Shown in pieces: positions 1 to 5,703 of a stretch of DNA of 6,711 nucleotides. Position 1 is the first letter of the stretch, and the number at the start of each line of letters is the position of its first letter. Source of the stretch: Peptostreptococcaceae bacterium. GTDB taxonomy: Bacteria > Bacillota_A > Clostridia > Peptostreptococcales > Acidaminobacteraceae. The position numbers and the translations under genes are program-made. The stretch covers positions 1-6,711 of the forward strand of contig JABXKX010000354.1 of assembly GCA_013619035.1 (NCBI GenBank), read 5' to 3'. The notes under the pieces were generated by a model. That model was not told the origin of the DNA, searched no databases, and saw nothing but the letters and a program-made list of their open reading frames with translations.

Positions 1-155
1 CTATAGTTCATATCTGTGAATTTCCAATAAAGGAGATTTCTTCAAGCTATATCAAATCCAATATTATGAATCATGAAAGCATTAAAGAATTGATCCCTTC
101 TTCAGTGGAGGCATATATAAAAAAACATTCATTATATCAAAAAAACTTTAAGTAG
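1..155 (+). CDS. nadD: Nicotinate-nucleotide adenylyltransferase, C-terminal fragment (5' end outside window)
   Basis: An open frame enters from the left edge (first full codon at base 3) and ends at TAG 153-155, giving about 50 residues. The visible peptide holds EISSSYIKSN (about bases 33-62), followed by a segment reading IKELIPSSVEAYI and a final HSLY. This matches the C-terminus of NadD: the ISSTxIR nucleotide-binding motif, then a short helix with a 'lvPexVxeYIxxxxLY' ending. NadD transfers AMP from ATP to nicotinate mononucleotide to make deamido-NAD in the cytoplasm. Lys replaces the usual Arg of ISSTxIR, a conservative change. The catalytic N-terminal half (the GxFxPxHxGH motif) lies outside the window, so another member of the nucleotidyltransferase superfamily cannot be fully excluded. 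No clear terminator follows the stop. Confidence 0.72.
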   Translation, partial: IVHICEFPIKEISSSYIKSNIMNHESIKELIPSSVEAYIKKHSLYQKNFK

Positions 156-175
156 AATTTATTTAACTCACAACT

Positions 176-181
176 TATAAT
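176..181 (+). promoter_or_regulatory. Possible -10 box for the phosphatase gene
   Basis: A perfect TATAAT hexamer lies 70 bp upstream of the chosen TTG start, in the gap after nadD. The hexamer 17 bp further upstream (TAGAAT, 153-158) is a poor -35, so the call rests on the -10 alone in very AT-rich DNA. Read-through from nadD is an alternative way to express the gene. Confidence 0.35.
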
Positions 182-236
182 TTATACCATAAGGGACTTT
201 ACCTTAGCAATAAATATATATATATTAGTGAGTAAC

Positions 237-243
237 AAAGGAG
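237..243 (+). promoter_or_regulatory. Ribosome binding site that fixes the phosphatase start at TTG 252
   Basis: AAAGGAG is followed by 8 nt and an in-frame TTG at 252-254. The longest reading of the frame begins at GTG 228, which has no Shine-Dalgarno sequence in front of it; this AAAGGAG would then lie inside the coding region. The TTG start is therefore preferred. Confidence 0.75.
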
Positions 244-251
244 ATACTATT

Positions 252-1424
252 TTGAATAACATCAATAAATTTAGACAAAATTCATTTCTAACTGCTACAG
301 AAATGAAAATAGAATTTTTTAAATTAAATAATACCGTCTGGTGTGATATTTCTAATAACGATGATATCCTTCAGTCACCTGATATAACAGAAATACTCGA
401 ATTTCAGAAACCGTTAATAGAAGAAGTCTTGTCAATTCACAAAAGAGAAAGAGAAATCCCTCAACCGTTATCTTCAATCATCGACTCAGGCATTAAGACA
501 AATGAACTTCGTGGAAAGTTAAATGGCTCTTATGCCTATCATGATATGTACTATTTAGATGAAGAGTGTGATTATTACTTTATTGGTGACATCCATTCAG
601 ATTCATACATCATTTCTTCTATCCTTGATAAAAGTCAATTCTTTGAGAAGATTATGAACAAGGAAAACTTTAAATTCATTTTTCTTGGTGATTACGTTGA
701 TAGAGGTAAAAACCATCTTAAAACAGTTCAAACACTTCTACTGCTCAAATCTTTATTCCCCAATTATATTTACTTATTGATGGGCAATCATGATATTGGA
801 CATATTGAAAATGGTGAAGTAACACTTTATTTAAGACAAGTTGAAGACGATATGGACTATTTCTATATTTACTTAAACCATTTACATCAAACCAAAGCTG
901 AATTTACAGATGAACTACTTGAGCTTTATCTTAAAGTAATGAACACTCTAAACGTCAGTGCCTTTATCATCACAAAAAAAGCAATTATTAAAGGCGTTCA
1001 TGGTGGCATTCCAAGACCTGATGAGAATGATCAGTTCCAGTATCTTACCCATTATAAACAACTGACAGATGAGTCTATCGATCATAAAGAGTTCAGAATT
1101 AGAGACTGTATCTTATGGAGCGATCCAAGCATACAAGCAAACCAACCGGTCGTAGATAAAAAACGATTTAAGTTTTATGAGAATCAACTTCAAAACTATC
1201 TCACTCATTTTGGTTTAGATGCTATTATTCGAGGTCATCAAGCCATAGAAGATGGATGTTTAGAGCTGTTTGATCAAAAAATTTATACCATCTTTTCTTC
1301 TGGCCAGATTATAGAAGATGATAACAATATCAATACAGAAACCGCTTATGATTTTGTGACACCAAAGATCCTACATTACAATCATAAGAAGGGTTTACCG
1401 ATGATACAAATACCACTCAACTAA
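252..1424 (+). CDS. PPP-family metallophosphatase (Ser/Thr-phosphatase-like)
   Basis: This predicted cytoplasmic protein has 390 residues from TTG 252 and no signal peptide or membrane segment. It carries the full motif set of the phosphoprotein phosphatase fold, in order: GDIHSD (112-117), GDYVDRG (146-152), GNHD (178-181), HGG (250-252), WSDP (289-292) and RGH (327-329). The expected two-metal ligands D113, H115, D147, N179, H250 and H329 are all present, with H180 and R151 available for catalysis, so the enzyme looks active. WxDP and the spacing favour the PPP Ser/Thr phosphatase group over generic metallophosphoesterases. An ApaH-like nucleotide hydrolase remains possible. Departures are Ser for the Gly after GDxH and Asp for Glu in GNHE. 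About 110 residues precede the first motif, longer than in minimal bacterial PPP enzymes; I do not recognise a domain there. The substrate is unknown. It lies 96 bp after nadD and ends at a strong terminator. Confidence 0.85.
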   Translation: MNNINKFRQNSFLTATEMKIEFFKLNNTVWCDISNNDDILQSPDITEILEFQKPLIEEVLSIHKREREIPQPLSSIIDSGIKTNELRGKLNGSYAYHDMYYLDEECDYYFIGDIHSDSYIISSILDKSQFFEKIMNKENFKFIFLGDYVDRGKNHLKTVQTLLLLKSLFPNYIYLLMGNHDIGHIENGEVTLYLRQVEDDMDYFYIYLNHLHQTKAEFTDELLELYLKVMNTLNVSAFIITKKAIIKGVHGGIPRPDENDQFQYLTHYKQLTDESIDHKEFRIRDCILWSDPSIQANQPVVDKKRFKFYENQLQNYLTHFGLDAIIRGHQAIEDGCLELFDQKIYTIFSSGQIIEDDNNINTETAYDFVTPKILHYNHKKGLPMIQIPLN

Positions 1425-1450
1425 AAAAGTTGCTCCTAGGAGCAACTTTT
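1425..1450. terminator. Bidirectional terminator between convergent genes
   Basis: A perfect 26-bp palindrome is centred on CCTAGG, with arms AAAAGTTGCTCCT and its complement. It begins at the base after the phosphatase stop and ends two bases before the last base of the rhodanese stop codon on the other strand. Each strand shows a stem followed by a T run (TTTT then CTT on plus, TTTTTT on minus). It can therefore act as an intrinsic terminator in both directions. Confidence 0.88.
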
Positions 1451-1451
1451 C

Positions 1452-1850
1452 TTATTCTGTTTCATAAGGCCAATTCATGATGCCACCTAAATCATAGACA
1501 TTTGTATACCCTAAATCATTTAGAATTTTAGTAGCACTTTTGCTTCTATTGCCACTTCTACAATACACATAAATGATTTGATCTTTATCGGTGTAGATTG
1601 TTTCAGCTTCATCCTCAATAACATCTAAAGTCAGAAGTTCTGCTCCAACAATATGTTCTGAGTCATATTCTTCTTTTGTTCTAACATCTAAAAGCAAAAT
1701 TGCTTCATCAGCATCTAATTGCTCTTTAGCCTCTTTTGGTGATATTGTTTGATAAATGATTTCTTCCGCTTTTGATACCGCTTCTTCATTGGTTTGATTA
1801 CAAGATACAAATAATATCGCTAGTAAAACAAACAGTATTACTTTTTTCAT
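1452..1850 (-). CDS. Rhodanese-domain lipoprotein (sulfurtransferase)
   Basis: The protein has 132 residues from ATG 1848-1850. An upstream in-frame ATG (1872-1874) is rejected because AAGGA with an 8-nt spacer points at the MKK start, which also gives a proper signal. Residues 1-17 form a lipoprotein signal: KK, a hydrophobic stretch, then the lipobox FVSC with Cys17 as the predicted lipidated residue. The mature protein should be anchored on the outer face of the cytoplasmic membrane. Residues ~36-130 are one rhodanese domain: LLDVRT at 53-58, the active-site loop CRSGNRS at 97-103 with Cys97 as the persulfide-carrying residue, and GG..NW near 122-127. Rhodaneses move sulfane sulfur from donors such as thiosulfate or polysulfide to thiols or cyanide; the natural substrate here cannot be told. 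It has its own likely promoter and is separated from the hydrogenase operon by a terminator, so it is probably not co-transcribed. Confidence 0.9.
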   Translation of the reverse strand: MKKVILFVLLAILFVSCNQTNEEAVSKAEEIIYQTISPKEAKEQLDADEAILLLDVRTKEEYDSEHIVGAELLTLDVIEDEAETIYTDKDQIIYVYCRSGNRSKSATKILNDLGYTNVYDLGGIMNWPYETE

Positions 1851-1858
1851 AAACACCA

Positions 1859-1863
1859 TCCTT
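1859..1863 (-). promoter_or_regulatory. Ribosome binding site that fixes the rhodanese start
   Basis: AAGGA on the minus strand lies 8 nt before ATG 1850. It falls inside the 5' extension that would be coding if the upstream ATG at 1874 were used, so it argues for the shorter protein with a clean lipoprotein signal. Confidence 0.75.
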
Positions 1864-1885
1864 AATTCACGCATAATTAAATATT

Positions 1886-1894
1886 CTTATACCA
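1886..1894 (-). promoter_or_regulatory. Possible extended -10 promoter for the rhodanese gene
   Basis: The minus strand reads TGGTATAAG, a TGn extended element followed by TATAAG (5 of 6 matches to TATAAT). Transcription would start near 1879, leaving a leader of about 29 nt that contains the AAGGA site. No good -35 is seen at 16-18 bp, which extended -10 promoters can tolerate. The call is tentative in AT-rich DNA. Confidence 0.4.
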
Positions 1895-2007
1895 TATACC
1901 CATTTTAACAGACTTTTATCAGTTGTAGATTTCAACCGAAGATTCAATTTATTTGATCGTAAATAAACCCGAATTATACTCCAATTATTTAGGTTATTTA
2001 TATTTTA

Positions 2008-2035
2008 AAAGATCCATTCAATTGAATGGATCTTT
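2008..2035 (-). terminator. Intrinsic terminator of the hydCBA operon
   Basis: A perfect 28-bp palindrome centred on CAATTG (arms AAAGATCCATTCAA and complement) lies 16 bp past the hydA stop. On the minus strand the stem is followed by a T run (CTTTTAAAAT). It should end hydCBA transcripts and insulate the rhodanese gene downstream. Confidence 0.85.
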
Positions 2036-2051
2036 GATGATACAATTTTTT

Positions 2052-3764
2052 TTAGCTTTTTCTATCAAAATATTTTGTATGAAGTAACTCATGGGCTTTA
2101 TGACTATTTGGACTTTCTAAAAAATCTTCATACAGCTTAAGAACCGCTGGATTCTTGTGAGATTTTCTTAAAGTCATTTTTTCATCAGCGGAATAAATTC
2201 CTTCTATACGTTTGATTCGTATCTCATTGGTTGTTGGTCTCGGTTGACCACCACCACCAATACAACCTCCAGGACAACACATAATCTCAATAAAGTGATA
2301 ATCTGCTTCTCCATTTTTTATCTTTTCTAATACCATCTTGGCATTCTTTAGACTATTGGTAACTGCAACTTTTACTTCAAGATCTCCTACCATAACAGAT
2401 GCTTCTTTAACACCTGCTAAACCTCTTACCATAGTCAGATTAATGTTTTCAAGTTCTTCACCTGTGACGATTTCATAAACCGATCGAAGTGCTGCTTCCA
2501 TAACACCACCACTCGCGCCAAATATAAGGCCGGCGCCAGTCGTGATACCAAATGGTTCATCAAAAGGCTCTTCCTCTAAATCCACGAGATCATATCCTTG
2601 CATCTTTATCATTTCACCCAGTTCTCTTGTAGTAAGTGCAAAATCTACATCTGCTACACCTTCTCTGTACATCTCTTCTCTTTTAGCTTCAAATTTTTTA
2701 GCTGTACACGGCATAAATGATACCACAACCATATCTTTAGGCTCTACCCCTATCTTTTCAGCATAATAGGTTTTAGCCACTGCACCAAACATTTGCTGTG
2801 GTGATTTACATGATGAAAGATGTGGAATGAGCTCTGGATAAAACTGCTCAATATAATTAATCCAACCAGGTGAACAAGATGTTAACATCGGCAGTACACC
2901 ATTGTTTTCAAGTCGACCCAGTAGTTCTGTTCCTTCTTCTAAGATGGTCAAATCGGCAGTGAAATCCGTATCAAAAACTCGATCAAATCCAATTTTTCTA
3001 AGTACAGTAGGTAATTTATAAGTCACTGCTGTACCTGGTTCTAAACCAAACATTTCGCCTACTGAGACTCTAATAGATGGTGCAATTTGAGCGATAACAT
3101 GTTTGGTTGGGTCTTCTATGGCATTTAAAACATCAATGACATCACTTTTTTCATAAATAGCACCAACAGGACAAACATTAATACATTGGCCACAATATGT
3201 ACATGAAACTTTGGTTAAATCATAATCATATGCTGGTCCCATTCGCATTTCAGTACTTCTACCAATATTATAAATGGCACCAACCTTTTGTACATCATTA
3301 CACACTTGAACACACCTGCCGCATTTAATACATTTACTCATATCTCTAACAACTGAAGGATTACCCATCATAATTTCTTCTTGTTCTAATACATGATCGT
3401 ATCTATTTTCTTTTATATTAAGTTCTTCCGTGAGTTGTTGTAATTCGCAGACACCATTGCTATGACATGTCGTACAGGTCTGGTCATGATTTGCAAGTAT
3501 CAGTTCAACAATGATTCGTCTTGTTTCTCTGACACGTTTATTATTAGTATGGATTACCATTCCCTCTGAAACTTTTGTTAGACATGCTGCTTGAAGGTTT
3601 CCCATGCCTTCCACTTCAACCACACAGACTCTACAATTTGCTTTGACTTCTAAGTCTGGATGATAACACAGTGTGGGAATTTTTATTTTAGCCAGTTTAG
3701 CAGCGTCAAGGATGGTCATATTTTCAGTTACAATAACTTCAGCATTATTCATTGTAATTTTCAT
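2052..3764 (-). CDS. hydA: [FeFe] hydrogenase catalytic subunit HydA (HndD type)
   Basis: The 570-residue catalytic subunit reduces protons to H2 (or oxidises H2) at the H-cluster. Visible modules in order are: N-terminal 2Fe-2S domain (C33, C44, C47, C61); His-ligated 4Fe-4S (H93, C97, C100, C106); two ferredoxin clusters (C145, C148, C151, C155 and C188, C191, C194, C198); then the H-cluster domain with L1 TSCSPGW (295-301), L2 MPCTAK (351-356) and L3 EIMCCPGGC (493-501). The small-subunit-like domain fills ~517-568. Length and modules match HndD or HydA of NAD(P)-linked multimeric hydrogenases (group A3 by context). There is no extra C-terminal 2Fe-2S domain as in the longer Thermotoga-type HydA. 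Odd points are Ser298 in place of the second Cys of TSCCPxW and Cys496 where Ala is usual. The start ATG overlaps the hydB stop (ATGA), with GGGGAGGA 6 nt upstream. No signal peptide is seen, so it is probably cytoplasmic. Confidence 0.96.
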   Translation of the reverse strand: MKITMNNAEVIVTENMTILDAAKLAKIKIPTLCYHPDLEVKANCRVCVVEVEGMGNLQAACLTKVSEGMVIHTNNKRVRETRRIIVELILANHDQTCTTCHSNGVCELQQLTEELNIKENRYDHVLEQEEIMMGNPSVVRDMSKCIKCGRCVQVCNDVQKVGAIYNIGRSTEMRMGPAYDYDLTKVSCTYCGQCINVCPVGAIYEKSDVIDVLNAIEDPTKHVIAQIAPSIRVSVGEMFGLEPGTAVTYKLPTVLRKIGFDRVFDTDFTADLTILEEGTELLGRLENNGVLPMLTSCSPGWINYIEQFYPELIPHLSSCKSPQQMFGAVAKTYYAEKIGVEPKDMVVVSFMPCTAKKFEAKREEMYREGVADVDFALTTRELGEMIKMQGYDLVDLEEEPFDEPFGITTGAGLIFGASGGVMEAALRSVYEIVTGEELENINLTMVRGLAGVKEASVMVGDLEVKVAVTNSLKNAKMVLEKIKNGEADYHFIEIMCCPGGCIGGGGQPRPTTNEIRIKRIEGIYSADEKMTLRKSHKNPAVLKLYEDFLESPNSHKAHELLHTKYFDRKS

Positions 3765-5035
3765 GACTGGTCCTCCCCTCTATTAAATGAACACACACCG
3801 GTTTGACATTTTTCTTCCAAATGAATCAGTATTTCATCTTCAAAATATTTTAAGGCCGTTACTAAACCTGATGTTGCGGTTTGACCCAGTCCACAAAATG
3901 AAGCTTCTTTCATGACATGACTGGTTCTAAGAAGTGTATCAATATCTTCTTTAGAGCCAACACCACGACTTAGATTGTTTAAAATTCTTTCAATATGTCG
4001 ATTCCCTTCACGACATGGTGTACATTTACCACAAGATTCATGTTTAAAAAATGCAGCGGTTACTTTTAAATAGTCGAGTACACAAACAGATTCATCGGCA
4101 ACATATATAGCACCTGAACCTAATCCAGCATCTAATTTTGAGAACGCTTCATATGACAATTCAATATCAATCATCGATTCTGGTAAGATGATTCCTGAAG
4201 AACCTCCTACTTGAACAAATTTGATATGCTCTGCGCCACCACATTCTTCTTCTATAAGTTGTCTTAACGTTGTACCAAAAGGTACTTCATAAACACCTTT
4301 ATTTAAAACACTACCCGATACAGAAAATAATTTTGTACCAGCACTTTTTTCAGTGCCATATGTTTTGTATACTTCCGCACCTAAATCCATGATAGGTAAA
4401 ATATTCGCGAGTGTTTCTACATTATTTACAAGTGTCGGTTTACCCCATAGACCAACTTCTGCAGTGTATGGCGGTTTGTTTCTTGGATCACCGGACCTTC
4501 CCTCTATCGACTCTATGAGTGCAGTCTCTTCTCCACAAATATAAGCACCAATACCTGATCGGTACTCAATGTCAAAGTCAAATCCACTACCACAGATGTT
4601 TTTTCCTAAATAACCTTTTTCTCTTAAAGCTTCTAACCCCTCTAAGATTGGTGGTTTTAAGTATGAATATTCACCTCTAACATACAAATAACCTTTTGAG
4701 GCGCCAATGGCATAAGCCGATATAATCATACTTTCAATAACTTTTAAAGGATTCCTGCTAAGGAGTTCTCTATCCTTAAATGTACCGGGTTCACCTTCAT
4801 CTGCATTACATACGAGATATTTTATATCACTTTCCATACGTTGTACTGAAGACATCTTAAGTGCAACTGGAAAACCAGCACCGCCTCTACCAACAAGATT
4901 TGATGCTTTTATTTCATCAATAATATCAAGTGGGTTCATCTTTAAAACACATTGTAATACTTTAAAACCATCTGCTTGCTGGTAGTCATCAAAAGATAAT
5001 AAGGTCTTAGACCTTTCAAATAATAAATTACTCAT
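3761..5035 (-). CDS. hydB: NAD(H)-binding flavoprotein subunit HydB (NuoF-like, short form)
   Basis: The 424-residue diaphorase subunit should exchange electrons with NAD(H) through FMN and pass them to HydA and HydC clusters. Motifs seen are the glycine-rich GRGGAGFP (49-56), NADEGEPGTFKDR (77-89), GAYICGEETAL (163-173), a PPY...GLWGKPTLVNNVETLA block (188-210), and the 4Fe-4S ligands C335, C338, C341 and C381 (SCGKCTPC and FCGLG). The length is that of complex I NuoF. HydB or HndC proteins of bifurcating hydrogenases are usually longer, with an N-terminal thioredoxin-like 2Fe-2S domain and a C-terminal 2x4Fe-4S domain; both are absent. The tail keeps CQTGVC (C410, C415), the equivalent of the CPAGVC that normally leads into that C-terminal domain, then stops nine residues later. 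The last codons double as the hydA ribosome site. The start overlaps the end of hydC by 8 bp, with GGGAGGA just upstream, implying coupled translation. Confidence 0.95.
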   Translation of the reverse strand: MSNLLFERSKTLLSFDDYQQADGFKVLQCVLKMNPLDIIDEIKASNLVGRGGAGFPVALKMSSVQRMESDIKYLVCNADEGEPGTFKDRELLSRNPLKVIESMIISAYAIGASKGYLYVRGEYSYLKPPILEGLEALREKGYLGKNICGSGFDFDIEYRSGIGAYICGEETALIESIEGRSGDPRNKPPYTAEVGLWGKPTLVNNVETLANILPIMDLGAEVYKTYGTEKSAGTKLFSVSGSVLNKGVYEVPFGTTLRQLIEEECGGAEHIKFVQVGGSSGIILPESMIDIELSYEAFSKLDAGLGSGAIYVADESVCVLDYLKVTAAFFKHESCGKCTPCREGNRHIERILNNLSRGVGSKEDIDTLLRTSHVMKEASFCGLGQTATSGLVTALKYFEDEILIHLEEKCQTGVCSFNRGEDQS

Positions 5036-5501
5036 CTGTCTCCTCCCTTCTTAAAGTTGCTAAGATATTGAAGACTTTTGATCTATCTAGTTCACCATAA
5101 ATCATCTCATCTATTCTAGCAGCTGGTGCTTGATCACAAGCACCTATACAACTTGTATATTCTAAAGAAAACATCTTATCCTCAGTAACTTCTCCAATTT
5201 GAACACCTAAAATATCTTCAAATATCGTTACTAGATGTTGCCCCTCTTTAATATAACAAGGCGCACTATTACAAATTTGTATCACGTGTTTACCTCTTTT
5301 CTGAGTCGATAACATGGAATAAAAATTCGCTATGCCATAGACTTTGGTTTCAGAAATATCTAAAAGTTTTGCTACTTCTTTTATCACATCTTTTGAAAGG
5401 TAATTGTATACAGATTGATTCTGTAGTTCGATAAGGATTTCAATGAGTTTATCCTCTTTTCGTCCTAACTTATCCACTATTTCCAATACTTTTCCAACCA
5501 T
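5028..5501 (-). CDS. hydC: NuoE-like 2Fe-2S subunit HydC (HndA type)
   Basis: The 157-residue protein from ATG 5499-5501 is the thioredoxin-fold 2Fe-2S subunit of NAD-linked hydrogenases, related to complex I NuoE. It binds the flavoprotein HydB. Residues ~1-65 form the helical N-terminal part, with VYGIANFYSML (54-64) matching the conserved 'vygvatFYsmf' block. The 2Fe-2S ligands are C77 and C82 (CNSAPC) and C118 and C122 (CIGAC), followed by the conserved DQAPA. The length is normal for the family. An upstream in-frame ATG at 5531 is rejected because a strong AAAGGAGG with a 7-nt spacer sits between it and ATG 5501. It is the first gene of the operon; its end overlaps hydB by 8 bp. A leader of roughly 110 nt and a conserved-looking operator lie upstream. 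Confidence 0.95.
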   Translation of the reverse strand: MVGKVLEIVDKLGRKEDKLIEILIELQNQSVYNYLSKDVIKEVAKLLDISETKVYGIANFYSMLSTQKRGKHVIQICNSAPCYIKEGQHLVTIFEDILGVQIGEVTEDKMFSLEYTSCIGACDQAPAARIDEMIYGELDRSKVFNILATLRREETDE

Positions 5502-5508
5502 AATATCG

Positions 5509-5516
5509 CCTCCTTT
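5509..5516 (-). promoter_or_regulatory. Strong ribosome binding site fixing the hydC start
   Basis: AAAGGAGG on the minus strand, 7 nt before ATG 5501, is near-perfect complementarity to the 16S rRNA tail. It excludes the longer reading from ATG 5531, within which it would be coding. Confidence 0.85.
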
Positions 5517-5617
5517 AGAAAACATGCCCACATAGTTCTCTACAGTTATTCACTACCCCTCTTTGAAGCAGAAAATCTTATTTTTTAATAATAATCAATT
5601 TTTAATACAATAGATCG

Positions 5618-5626
5618 ATAATAATA
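5618..5626 (-). promoter_or_regulatory. Possible -10 element for hydCBA
   Basis: The minus strand reads TATTATTAT, giving two overlapping TATTAT hexamers (5 of 6 to TATAAT). With the upstream one (5621-5626), transcription would start near 5614 and the -35 position (5644-5649) would read CATATG, a poor -35 that overlaps the dyad at 5647-5664. The region is so AT-rich that other -10 choices exist, so this is tentative. Confidence 0.3.
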
Positions 5627-5646
5627 TGAAAAAAATGACATTTCAT

Positions 5647-5664
5647 ATGTGATTCGTTTCACAA
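5647..5664 (-). promoter_or_regulatory. Rex-like or CRP-like operator upstream of hydCBA
   Basis: The minus strand reads TTGTGAAACGAATCACAT. Its core, TGTGA-N6-TCACA, is a perfect dyad. The left half matches the Rex consensus (TTGTGAAA-N4-TTTCACAA) exactly and the right half keeps TCACA. The same core equals the CRP consensus. It lies about 146 bp before the hydC start, just past the terminator of the upstream gene, and overlaps the -35 position of the best promoter candidate. Rex senses NADH/NAD+ and is known to control fermentative and hydrogenase genes in Bacillota and Thermotogota, so it is the preferred reading. A CRP/FNR-family activator is the alternative; the sequence alone does not decide. 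Confidence 0.62.
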
Positions 5665-5671
5665 ATTGAAA

Positions 5672-5697
5672 AAGTTAGAAGCATTTACTTCTAACTT
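5672..5697 (-). terminator. Intrinsic terminator of the cysteine-rich ferredoxin gene
   Basis: A 10-bp perfect stem (AAGTTAGAAG and complement) with a 6-nt loop lies 6 bp after the stop at 5704. On the minus strand it runs into a T tract (AACTTTTTC). It separates this gene from hydCBA, which then needs its own promoter or read-through. Confidence 0.82.
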
Positions 5698-5703
5698 AAA
5701 TAG

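Noticed and set aside
211..226. TA-rich run before the phosphatase gene as a repeat or promoter
   Set aside because: It is a short alternating AT stretch in AT-rich intergenic DNA; no paired copies and no -35 partner.
1905..2000. Possible small RNA or operator (GTTGAAATCTACAAC on the minus strand) between the hydA terminator and the rhodanese promoter
   Set aside because: Only a 4-bp imperfect dyad, with no matching promoter plus terminator pair; expected by chance.
2542..2766. Plus-strand open frame of 74 codons inside hydA
   Set aside because: It is antisense to the well-supported hydA, low-complexity (rich in Ser and Thr), with no ribosome site or recognisable motif.
4353..4544. Plus-strand open frame of 63 codons inside hydB
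   Set aside because: It is antisense to conserved HydB motifs, with no independent support.
5515..5553. Possible 12-residue leader peptide (GTG start, two Cys) before hydC, ending at the hydC ribosome site
   Set aside because: The purine-rich stretch before the GTG is too close to it for a normal ribosome site, and so short a frame is expected by chance; no attenuator hairpin is evident.
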